Assembly: GCA_002396885.1 (NCBI GenBank)
Contig: DGXY01000119.1
Coordinates: forward strand, 198,733 to 217,546
DNA: 18,814 bases
Reading direction: 5' to 3'
From: Akkermansiaceae bacterium UBA5020
GTDB taxonomy: Bacteria; Verrucomicrobiota; Verrucomicrobiia; Verrucomicrobiales; DEV007
In this document: one piece after another, positions 7,416 through 13,588 of the stretch
How the letters are laid out: every line of letters starts with the position of its first letter
How positions within the stretch are numbered: position 1 is the stretch's first letter
The notes under the pieces: model-generated
Seen by the model: only the letters and a program-made list of their open reading frames with translations
The model's database searches: none
What the model was told of the DNA's origin: nothing
Program-made: the position numbers and the translations under genes

Positions 7416-8138
7416 ATGAAGTACGCCATCTTCGGAGACATCCACGGCAATCTCGAGGCCTTTCAAGCGGTCCTCGGGCACGCCGTCCAACAGGGATGCA
7501 CCGACCATGTCTGCGTCGGTGATATCGTCGGCTACGGAGCGAATCCCCGCGAGTGTCTCGATCTCGTCCGGCAGATGGGGTGTCCTGTGGTGAAAGGTAA
7601 TCACGATGAGGAAGCCGTCCTCGAGACCTCCCTCGAGGGGCTCAATCCCCTCGCCCGGCAGGCGATGGAGTGGACACGCGCGCAGCTCGATCCCGACGAT
7701 CGTGCTTTCCTGAAAAGCTTAAAGCTCGTCCGCCAGGTGCGCGATTTTACCATCGTCCACGCCACCCTCGACACCCCGGGGAGCTGGACCTATGTGACGA
7801 ACAAGTTCGATGCCATGGCGAGCTTCAGCTACCAGTTCACGCAGCTCTGCTTCTACGGCCATACCCACACGCCCCGCATCTATATGAAGGGCGACACCGT
7901 CGAGCCGCTCGAGGCGATGCTGGTGAAGCTGGAGATGGGCCGGAAGTATTTCATCAACACCGGCAGTGCAGGGCAACCGCGCGACGGTGATTGGCGGGCT
8001 TCTTACGCGACTTACGACGCCCCGAGCCAAGAGGTCGTGATCCACCGCATCGAATACGACATCCAGACAGCGCAGGACAAGATCATCGATGCGGGACTTC
8101 CCGAGATGTTAGCGCATCGTCTTTCCCTCGGCAAATAA
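7416..8138 (+). CDS. Calcineurin-like metallophosphoesterase
   Basis: This 240-residue enzyme has all the metal-binding motifs of the two-metal phosphoesterase fold: GDIHGN (Asp8, His10), GDIVGYG (Asp36), GNHDE (Asn62, His63), His115 in IVHATLDT, and GHTHTP (His149, His151). It resembles the cytoplasmic YfcE/MJ0936-like group that cleaves phosphodiesters or phosphomonoesters. The physiological substrate is not evident. The 148-base gap upstream has no clear terminator or ribosome binding site, so the promoter probably lies there. The glycosyltransferase gene starts 15 bases after the stop. Confidence 0.93.
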   Translation: MKYAIFGDIHGNLEAFQAVLGHAVQQGCTDHVCVGDIVGYGANPRECLDLVRQMGCPVVKGNHDEEAVLETSLEGLNPLARQAMEWTRAQLDPDDRAFLKSLKLVRQVRDFTIVHATLDTPGSWTYVTNKFDAMASFSYQFTQLCFYGHTHTPRIYMKGDTVEPLEAMLVKLEMGRKYFINTGSAGQPRDGDWRASYATYDAPSQEVVIHRIEYDIQTAQDKIIDAGLPEMLAHRLSLGK

Positions 8139-8153
8139 AGCGCCCTGTTTCCG

Positions 8154-9194
8154 GTGAACCTTTCCGACTGCGAGCGCCTCCTCATCGTCAAGCCGAGCTC
8201 GCTGGGAGACATCGTTCATACCCTGCCTGCGGTCGAGGCTCTGCACCGAGCCGCGCCGCGCGCGAAAATCGATTGGCTCGTGAACACTGAATGGAGCCCC
8301 ATCCTCGAGGGGATCCCCTTTCTCGATCGCATTGTCGCCTTTCCCCGTAGAGAATTACGCGGACTTGGCGGGCTCTTCCGCGGTCGAGCCTGGGCGACGC
8401 GGGAGTTGAAGCCGGCGGACTACGATCTTGTCGTCGATTTCCAAGGGCTCTTCCGCAGCGCCTACCTCTCCCGTCGCACGGGGGCTCCGATGGTGGCTGG
8501 CTTCCGCCGTTCACGCGAGGGAGCCCGGTTCTTCTACGACCGCTGCATCGATGTGCCCGACTGGGATCGCCGCCATGCCGTGGACCGGAATCTCGCCCTC
8601 GCCGCCGCGCTCGGAGCCGAAACAAGCGAACCGGTCTTTTCCCTGCCGGGCGGCAAAGCGCCGGAGGGGCTGCCTGTGATCGAAGGTGCACCAGTGTTGC
8701 TCCATCCCTTCTCGCGGGGCGAGGGTAAAAGCCTCTCGATCGCCGAAACGCGCGAGCTTTGCGAACTCCTCGCGCCGCACCCGGTGCTGCTCGTGGGGAT
8801 CCCCGACCAACCCATCGCCGCCGCTTGGCCGGAGCATGTGGTGGATCTGTTAGGGAAGACGAGTCTCGCGGAGTTGATCCACCTCCTCCGTCTCGCCGCC
8901 TGGACCATCAGCGTCGACAGTGGTCCGATGCATCTCGCGGCGGGCGTTTCTAACCGGGTCCTTGCGATCCACACCTGGTCGAATCCCGCCATGGTCGGTC
9001 CGCGCCGTCCGGATGCCTGGATCTGGCGTGAAGGGCGCCTTGTGCGCGTGGGCGACCTCGCTCCCGACGAATTTCCCGAGCGTCGCGATCTTGCAAAGGT
9101 CCATGCCGCGCGCGAACGCCTCCTCGACCCCGGGGCGCCCTCTGCTATCGCGGATTTCATCCGCCGCCGCCTCGCCGAATCTCCCGACGCATGA
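8154..9194 (+). CDS. Family 9 glycosyltransferase (heptosyltransferase-like)
   Basis: This 346-residue protein belongs to the ADP-heptose:LPS heptosyltransferase family. The N-terminal half carries VKPSSLGDIVHTLPAVEAL (12-30), whose Asp19 corresponds to the catalytic Asp of WaaC-type enzymes. The C-terminal half carries SVDSGPMHLAAGVSNRVLAI (253-272), the nucleotide-sugar site, followed by GPRRPDAWIW. It most likely adds a heptose or related sugar to the lipopolysaccharide core at the inner face of the inner membrane. The start is GTG and no Shine-Dalgarno sequence is seen. The stop overlaps the rnhA start (ATGA). No other LPS gene is present in the window, so acceptor and donor stay open. 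Confidence 0.92.
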   Translation: MNLSDCERLLIVKPSSLGDIVHTLPAVEALHRAAPRAKIDWLVNTEWSPILEGIPFLDRIVAFPRRELRGLGGLFRGRAWATRELKPADYDLVVDFQGLFRSAYLSRRTGAPMVAGFRRSREGARFFYDRCIDVPDWDRRHAVDRNLALAAALGAETSEPVFSLPGGKAPEGLPVIEGAPVLLHPFSRGEGKSLSIAETRELCELLAPHPVLLVGIPDQPIAAAWPEHVVDLLGKTSLAELIHLLRLAAWTISVDSGPMHLAAGVSNRVLAIHTWSNPAMVGPRRPDAWIWREGRLVRVGDLAPDEFPERRDLAKVHAARERLLDPGAPSAIADFIRRRLAESPDA

Positions 9195-9661
9195 AGCAAA
9201 TCCACATCTACACCGATGGATCCTCGCGAGGCAATCCGGGGCGCGGCGGCTACGGCACCGTGGTCCGTTACGGCGCCCACATTCGCGAGCTCGCGCAAGG
9301 GTTTGTGAAGACGACGAACAACCGCATGGAGATCCTCTCGGCCGTTGCCGGACTCGAGATTCTCAAGGAACCCTGCCACGTCACCGTGCACTCCGATTCG
9401 CGTTATCTCGTCGATGCCCAGAGCAAAGGCTGGGTCGAGAAGTGGAAAAAGCTCGGCTGGCGTAAGGCCGACAAATCGGCGGTGAAAAACGTCGATCTCT
9501 GGATGCGTCTCGAGCGGGCGGCGGCGGGTCATCGCATCGATTGGAAGTGGGTGAAAGGGCACGACGGGCACGAGATGAACGAACGCTGCGATCTTCTCGC
9601 GACCGAGGCCGCCGACGGCAAGCGCGGAGGACTCCTCGTCGACGAGGGATTTCGCGAATAG
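9191..9661 (+). CDS. rnhA: Ribonuclease HI
   Basis: This enzyme degrades RNA in RNA-DNA hybrids, for example R-loops and replication primers. All catalytic residues are present at nearly the E. coli positions: Asp9 (YTDGSSRGNPG), Glu47 (NNRMEILSA), Asp69 (VHSDSRYLVD), His124 (VKGHDGHEMNE) and Asp134. The basic handle region WVEKWKKLGWRKADKSAVKN (81-100) is also present, as in the E. coli type. The length of 156 residues is normal. Its ATG overlaps the glycosyltransferase stop by four bases. It converges on the cytochrome gene, with only nine bases between the two stop codons. Confidence 0.97.
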   Translation: MKQIHIYTDGSSRGNPGRGGYGTVVRYGAHIRELAQGFVKTTNNRMEILSAVAGLEILKEPCHVTVHSDSRYLVDAQSKGWVEKWKKLGWRKADKSAVKNVDLWMRLERAAAGHRIDWKWVKGHDGHEMNERCDLLATEAADGKRGGLLVDEGFRE

Positions 9662-9670
9662 GTGGTTCTG

Positions 9671-11056
9671 TCAGGGCGCGCCGCCGTGATCGGCGGCGGG
9701 AAAGAGAACCGGGAATGGAGCGACCGACTCCTTCCGGAAAACCGGCATCGGCACGACGAGGTGCGGCCGGGACGATACGGGTCGTGTGGGACCGAAGAGG
9801 ATGCCTTCGAGTCGTTCACGGACGAGTCTTTTGCCTGCTTCATCGAGAGCGGGAGGAAGGTGGCCGTCGCGTCCCATCGCGATCGCTTCCGGACCGGAGA
9901 AGCCGAAGTAGACCTCGCGCGACGTTTCCGGACCACCGATACCGGCCCGCTCGTGACAGGCATAGCAATTGAGTTGCTTCATGCGCCAGTCGATTTCGCG
10001 GGCTGGGTCAAGGGCGGAGCGTTCGCCGAGCCGTTTCAAAGCGGCGGCGAGGGCGCGGCGCTGCAAGAGATCGAGCCCGTAGAAAGGGACGGGACCTCCG
10101 ACGGGCCGTTCGGAAAAGCAGCCTCCCGTCGCCGCCGGGTCGAGGCTCGCGAGAGATTTCGCCGAGGGAGCCGCTTGGTGAGCGTCCGTGTTGCCAGGCA
10201 TCGTGTGGCAGGCATGACATTGTTTTGTCAGGAAAAGTTCGCGCCCTTTCGCGACGAGCGCGGTATCGGCGGTCGGAGCATCGGCGGTGAGGGCTTCGGT
10301 GAGATTTTCGGGAAGGACGAGGTCGGGTCCGGCTTTGAGATAAGCGGCGAGGTCCGAGGCATCGGCCACAGAGAGACCGAAGTCGGGCATGCGGCCGGAG
10401 GGTCGGTGCTCGTTCGGATGGAGGAGAAATTCGACGAGGGCGTTCAGATCGTAGAGGTCGGCGAGATTCATCGGCACGCTCGCAAGACCGGCCATCTCGA
10501 TCTCGGCATTGTCGGGCACACCCGGTGGGCGGTATCCGGTTTCGGGGGCATGGCAGGCGACGCAGCCGGTGCGGTGATAGAGGGCGCGTCCGCGCTCGAT
10601 GTCGCCGAGGGGATGAGCGGGGATTTCTTTCGTGAGGGTTCCGAGCCAGGCGCGCAGGGCTGCGACTTCGTCGAGGTCGCGATCCGGTCCGGCGAAGAGG
10701 CTCGGCATCGTCGTGTCGCGTTTGGCGAAGCGGGGGTTGCGGATGAAGATCTCCAATTCCAGCGGGGCGAGGCGCGAGGCCACACCGTCGAGTTCCGTGG
10801 CCACCACGCCGGAAAACTGTTCCGCCAGTACCGCGGGTGGCGCGTGACAGGCGACGCAATTCAATTCATTGAGGAGTATGAAGCCGCCCTCGGCCAGGTA
10901 GGCTTCGTCGTCCATGCCGCTGTGAAAACGCTCGAAGCCGACGACGAAGGGATAGTTGACCGGCTTGGCGTGCGCGGGGTGGGCCCGAGCATCCGGAGCG
11001 GTGCCGGCGAGAAGGAGGCCCACGAAAAAAGCCAACCCTGTCCGGTCTTTCAGCAT
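9671..11056 (-). CDS. Four-haem c-type cytochrome, exported
   Basis: This 461-residue protein begins with a signal peptide (MLKDRTGLAFFVGLLLAGTA, cleavage likely around Ala25) and has four CxxCH haem-attachment motifs: CVACH (67-71), CVACH (165-169), CHACH (280-284) and CYACH (364-368). Likely distal Met ligands lie in TTMPSLF (Met117), GRMPDFG (Met223) and VVPMPVF (Met437). A non-haem Cys (GGCFSERP, 311-318) lies between the third and fourth motifs. The architecture recalls the large cytochromes of PVC bacteria, in which further domains usually follow; here the protein ends soon after the last Met motif. It should act in periplasmic electron transfer, though partners are not visible. It starts 18 bases after the lolD-like stop, so the two probably share a transcript. 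Confidence 0.9.
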   Translation of the reverse strand: MLKDRTGLAFFVGLLLAGTAPDARAHPAHAKPVNYPFVVGFERFHSGMDDEAYLAEGGFILLNELNCVACHAPPAVLAEQFSGVVATELDGVASRLAPLELEIFIRNPRFAKRDTTMPSLFAGPDRDLDEVAALRAWLGTLTKEIPAHPLGDIERGRALYHRTGCVACHAPETGYRPPGVPDNAEIEMAGLASVPMNLADLYDLNALVEFLLHPNEHRPSGRMPDFGLSVADASDLAAYLKAGPDLVLPENLTEALTADAPTADTALVAKGRELFLTKQCHACHTMPGNTDAHQAAPSAKSLASLDPAATGGCFSERPVGGPVPFYGLDLLQRRALAAALKRLGERSALDPAREIDWRMKQLNCYACHERAGIGGPETSREVYFGFSGPEAIAMGRDGHLPPALDEAGKRLVRERLEGILFGPTRPVSSRPHLVVPMPVFRKESVAPFPVLFPAADHGGAP

Positions 11057-11074
11057 ACGCTCTCTGGTCGGGCT

Positions 11075-11755
11075 TTAGTCGACAATACGGCCGTCGACGA
11101 GGGTGACCTTGCGATCGCCGGCGCGGGCGAGGGACTGATCGTGGGTGACGACGACGAGGGTGCGCTTGCGTTCGTTGACGAGTTCCATCAGCAGGGTCAT
11201 GACGGCGCTGCCGGTGCTGGTGTCGAGGTTGCCGGTGGGCTCGTCGGCGAAAAGGATCGCCGGGTCGTTCATGAGCGATCGGGCGATCGCGACACGCTGT
11301 TGCTCGCCCCCCGAAAGTTCGCTGGGGAGGTGATTGGTGCGTCCGCCGAGGCCGACGCGTTCGAGTAGCTCGTGGGCACGGTCCTTGTCCTGACGACGGC
11401 GGATGAGGGCTGGGACCATCACGTTCTCCAGCGCGGTCAATTCCGGCAGAAGGAAGAAACTCTGGAAGACATAACCCATGCTCGTATTGCGCACGTGGGC
11501 CTGCTCTTTCCGGCCGAGCCGATAGAGCGACTGTCCGTTGATGAGGACCTCCCCCGCATTCGGTTTCTCGAGACCGGCGAGGGTGTAGAGCAGGGAGGTC
11601 TTGCCAGCCCCGGATGGACCCACCAGAAAAAGGGTTTCGCCGTGGTGCACATCGAGGGTGACTCCTTTGAGCACTTCGATGCGGTTTTCACCGATCTGGA
11701 AGGTGCGCACGACGTCCTTCGCGGAGACGGCGACGTTGGATGGGGTGGTGGGCAT
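11075..11755 (-). CDS. LolD-type ABC transporter ATP-binding protein
   Basis: This 226-residue ATPase belongs to the LolD/MacB/FtsE class. Walker A is GPSGAGKT (46-53), the Q-loop Gln98 lies in GYVFQSFFLLPELTALENV, the signature is LSGGEQQRVAIARSL (147-161), Walker B is ILFADEPTGNLD (167-178), and the switch His205 is in VVTHDQ. LolD normally drives release of lipoproteins from the inner membrane with LolC/LolE. No permease gene lies beside it, so it must work with a partner encoded elsewhere or belong to a related MacB-like exporter. The four-haem cytochrome gene follows after 18 bases. Upstream are 92 bases with no clear terminator and no ribosome binding site. I leave the gene symbol empty because the partner is missing. 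Confidence 0.88.
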   Translation of the reverse strand: MPTTPSNVAVSAKDVVRTFQIGENRIEVLKGVTLDVHHGETLFLVGPSGAGKTSLLYTLAGLEKPNAGEVLINGQSLYRLGRKEQAHVRNTSMGYVFQSFFLLPELTALENVMVPALIRRRQDKDRAHELLERVGLGGRTNHLPSELSGGEQQRVAIARSLMNDPAILFADEPTGNLDTSTGSAVMTLLMELVNERKRTLVVVTHDQSLARAGDRKVTLVDGRIVD

Positions 11756-11847
11756 GGATTGCGGAGACGCTACGATGCCCCGGCTTCGCCGTGACGACGA
11801 ATCCTTTTTTGCGAAAGTGACGCGCGACGACCGGGGCCGACCGCCGC

Positions 11848-12285
11848 TCAGACCTTGCCCTTCAATCCGTCACGACGGGCTTTTTTGGCGAGGTCCATCG
11901 CTTTCTCGTCACCGTAGCGGGCGATGGAGAACTTCGCGGTGCGACGGTTTCCCTCGCCATCGACCCAAGCGGCCTGCCAGTATTCGTAGACGGTACCTTT
12001 GGGGGATTTGGAAACCACGTGGGTGATGCCGACGACTCCGGACTGCTTGATCTTGCGTTTTTTCTTCGCGGCGGACTCCTGTTTGTAGCGTGGCATCTTT
12101 TCGAGCAGCGAGTCGCGATAGGCCTTGGCCGCCTTCAATGCCTTCGGCTTTCCTCCGAGGGACTTGTCGGGAAAATACTTCTGGAATCCCTTGCCACGAT
12201 GAGTGATGCGGACATAGAAACCGTGATTTTTTTTCTCCGGTTGGTCGATTCGGGTAATGCCGTAATTCGGGCGGGGTTCACTCAT
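11848..12285 (-). CDS. Small protein with two AP2-like repeats
   Basis: This 145-residue basic protein appears to hold two copies of an AP2/ERF-like domain, a three-strand sheet packed on a helix. Repeat one (about 8-64) reads YGITRIDQPEKKNHGFYVRI, then a KxFPD strand and the helix KALKAAKAYRDSLLEKM. Repeat two (about 82-140) begins SGVVGITHVVS, continues with YWQAAWVDGEGNRRTAKFSI and ends in a helix of the DLAKKARRDG type. A Lys-rich linker (73-80) joins them. AP2-like domains bind DNA, in bacteria mostly within homing endonucleases and integrases, but no nuclease or integrase domain is present here. A DNA-binding or nucleoid role is therefore plausible but unproven. It lies in the same orientation as trmL, 122 bases away, with its own promoter-like sequence. 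Confidence 0.8.
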   Translation of the reverse strand: MSEPRPNYGITRIDQPEKKNHGFYVRITHRGKGFQKYFPDKSLGGKPKALKAAKAYRDSLLEKMPRYKQESAAKKKRKIKQSGVVGITHVVSKSPKGTVYEYWQAAWVDGEGNRRTAKFSIARYGDEKAMDLAKKARRDGLKGKV

Positions 12286-12348
12286 GAGGGGCTCGGGCTC
12301 GATAGTTTTGCAGCGCGAATTCAGCTTCGCAGGCGGTTGATGCGCAAT

Positions 12349-12377
12349 TGTCTAACGTTTTTTAAATTACGCGACAA
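12349..12377 (-). promoter_or_regulatory. Putative promoter of the AP2-repeat gene
   Basis: On the minus strand, TTGTCG (plus 12372-12377) and TAGACA (plus 12349-12354) are separated by 17 AT-rich bases. The TTG start of the -35 box and the TAG start of the -10 box fit the pattern seen elsewhere in the window. A leader of about 60 bases would precede the ATG. The match to consensus is only partial. Confidence 0.35.
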
Positions 12378-12390
12378 GGGAAAACGGGCG

Positions 12391-12406
12391 CTTTTTGCTC
12401 AAAAAG
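12391..12406. repeat. Perfect palindrome just after trmL
   Basis: CTTTTT and AAAAAG flank a GCTC loop, beginning one base beyond the trmL stop codon. A stem of five A-T pairs and one G-C pair is weak, and on the minus strand it is followed by CGCCCGTTTT. It could contribute to 3'-end formation of trmL or be a protein-binding site. The rest of this 122-base gap is AT-rich and holds only the putative promoter described separately. Confidence 0.35.
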
Positions 12407-12407
12407 G

Positions 12408-12857
12408 TTACTTTGTGAGCTGACGGATCCCTTCATAAAGGACGATTCCCGCGGCGGTGGCGAGGTTCAGGCTGCGGCCGGCGACCTGGGGAATGGTGAG
12501 ACAGTCACCTTCATTGGCGGCGAGAAGACTCTCGGGAAGGCCGCGCGTTTCGGATCCGAAGACGAGGTAATCGCCTTTCTGAAACCCGACCGACCAGTAG
12601 GCGCGTTCGCTTTTGGTGGTGAGAAGCCACACCCGTGAGCCTGCCGGAACGGAGGAAAGAAAGCTTTCGTAGGAGTCCCAGAGAAGCGGAGCAAGCTCGC
12701 GCCAGTAGTCGAGGCCTGATCTCCGAAGCGCCTTCTCGTCAAGGGAAAAACCCAGCGGCCCGATGAGGTGGAGGATCGCGCCGGTGGCGTGACAGAGACG
12801 ACCGATATTGCCGGTGTTCGGCGGAATCTCCGGACGAAGCAAGACGACGTTCAGCAT
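12408..12857 (-). CDS. trmL: tRNA (cytidine(34)-2'-O)-methyltransferase
   Basis: This SPOUT-class enzyme methylates the 2'-OH of the wobble nucleotide in certain leucine tRNAs using S-adenosylmethionine. At 149 residues it has the minimal TrmL/YibK length with no extra RNA-binding domain. Diagnostic blocks are PPNTGNIGRLCHATG (12-26), GSETRGLP (101-108) and IPQVAGRSLNLATAAGIVLYE (122-142), the last two forming the knotted cofactor site. It starts 30 bases after the rpmA stop on the same strand, so co-transcription with rplU and rpmA is likely. In many bacteria obg follows rpmA at this place. Confidence 0.94.
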   Translation of the reverse strand: MLNVVLLRPEIPPNTGNIGRLCHATGAILHLIGPLGFSLDEKALRRSGLDYWRELAPLLWDSYESFLSSVPAGSRVWLLTTKSERAYWSVGFQKGDYLVFGSETRGLPESLLAANEGDCLTIPQVAGRSLNLATAAGIVLYEGIRQLTK

Positions 12858-12887
12858 GGAACGTCAGCGCGGAAATCCGCCGAAGGA

Positions 12888-13142
12888 TCAGGCGGTGACC
12901 GCCGGATCGACGTTGACGCGGCGACCGTTCTTGTCGAAGCGCACGGCACCTTCGACGAGGGAGTAAATCGTGTAATCACGGCCGATTCCAACATTTCTGC
13001 CGGGGTGCCATTTGGTACCACACTGGCGAAGAATGATGTTTCCGGGCACGACTTGCTCGCCACCGAAGCACTTCACGCCGCGACGCTTGCTTTGACTGTC
13101 GCGTCCGTTCTTGACGCTGCCTTGTCCTTTCTTGTGGGCCAT
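12888..13142 (-). CDS. rpmA: 50S ribosomal protein L27
   Basis: L27 reaches toward the peptidyl transferase centre of the large subunit and helps stabilise tRNA substrates. The 84-residue product begins MAHKKGQGSVKNGRDSQSKR, the conserved flexible arm, and contains the family block RQCGTKWHPGRNVGIGRDYT (39-58). There is no N-terminal extension of the type that is cleaved in Firmicutes. It lies 44 bases after the rplU stop, the near-universal rplU-rpmA pairing. The leader is pyrimidine-rich (CTCTTTTCC) and lacks a Shine-Dalgarno sequence. Confidence 0.97.
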   Translation of the reverse strand: MAHKKGQGSVKNGRDSQSKRRGVKCFGGEQVVPGNIILRQCGTKWHPGRNVGIGRDYTIYSLVEGAVRFDKNGRRVNVDPAVTA

Positions 13143-13186
13143 GACGGTAAAATGGTTTGGTTGGAAAAGAGGGAGGTAAAGAAAAA

Positions 13187-13495
13187 TCAGACCGAAACGA
13201 TTTCGAGACGGGTGAGATGGCGGCGGTGGCCCTTGGTCTTGTGGTAACCCTTGCGGCGCTTGAATTTGAAAGCGATGACCTTGTCGTCGCGGTGCTGCTT
13301 GAGAACCTTGGCGGTGACGGTGGCGCCCTCGATGAAAGGGGCGCCGACGTTGATCGAATCGCCATTGCCGGAAGCGAGGACTTCCCCGAAGGTCACGGTA
13401 TCACCTTCCGCGACGTCGAGTTTTTCGACGTCGATCTTGTCGCCGGCGGCGACGCGGTATTGCTTTCCACCGGTCTTGATGATTGCGTAGGCCAT
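13187..13495 (-). CDS. rplU: 50S ribosomal protein L21
   Basis: L21 binds 23S rRNA near the base of the large subunit. The 102-residue product begins MAYAIIKTGGKQYRVAAGD, the typical start, and holds VGAPFIEGATVTAKVLKQ (50-67) and the basic signature FKFKRRKGYHKTKGHRR (76-92). It is the first gene of an rplU-rpmA-trmL run. The ATG is preceded by AGGA at nine bases, one of the few plausible ribosome binding sites in the window. The 93-base gap before it, after the acyltransferase stop, probably contains its promoter. Confidence 0.97.
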   Translation of the reverse strand: MAYAIIKTGGKQYRVAAGDKIDVEKLDVAEGDTVTFGEVLASGNGDSINVGAPFIEGATVTAKVLKQHRDDKVIAFKFKRRKGYHKTKGHRRHLTRLEIVSV

Positions 13496-13554
13496 GGTTC
13501 GATTCCTGGTTTGGGGGCTGGGAAAGTGCCACCGGTCCCCCGGATCGGCAAGCG

Positions 13555-13567
13555 ATTTTTTAAAATT
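13555..13567 (-). promoter_or_regulatory. AT-rich tract upstream of rplU, possible promoter element
   Basis: A 13-base run made only of A and T (AATTTTAAAAAAT on the minus strand) stands out in this GC-rich region, about 60 bases before the rplU start. It could be an UP-like element, as is common before ribosomal protein genes. I could not place convincing -35 and -10 boxes after it. Confidence 0.3.
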
Positions 13568-13588
13568 GCGAAGGCCGGGGGCGTGGAC

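Noticed and set aside
9680..9697. GC-rich hairpin (GCCGCCG and CGGCGGC around TGAT) near the rnhA and cytochrome stops
   Set aside because: It lies inside the cytochrome coding sequence and has no T-tract on either strand, so I do not call it a terminator.
9662..11368. A 568-codon open frame on the plus strand opposite the cytochrome and the LolD-type gene
   Set aside because: It has no recognisable motif, crosses two well-supported minus-strand genes, and is Gly/Glu/Val-rich as expected for an antisense frame in GC-rich DNA. The minus-strand frames carry four haem motifs and full ABC motifs.
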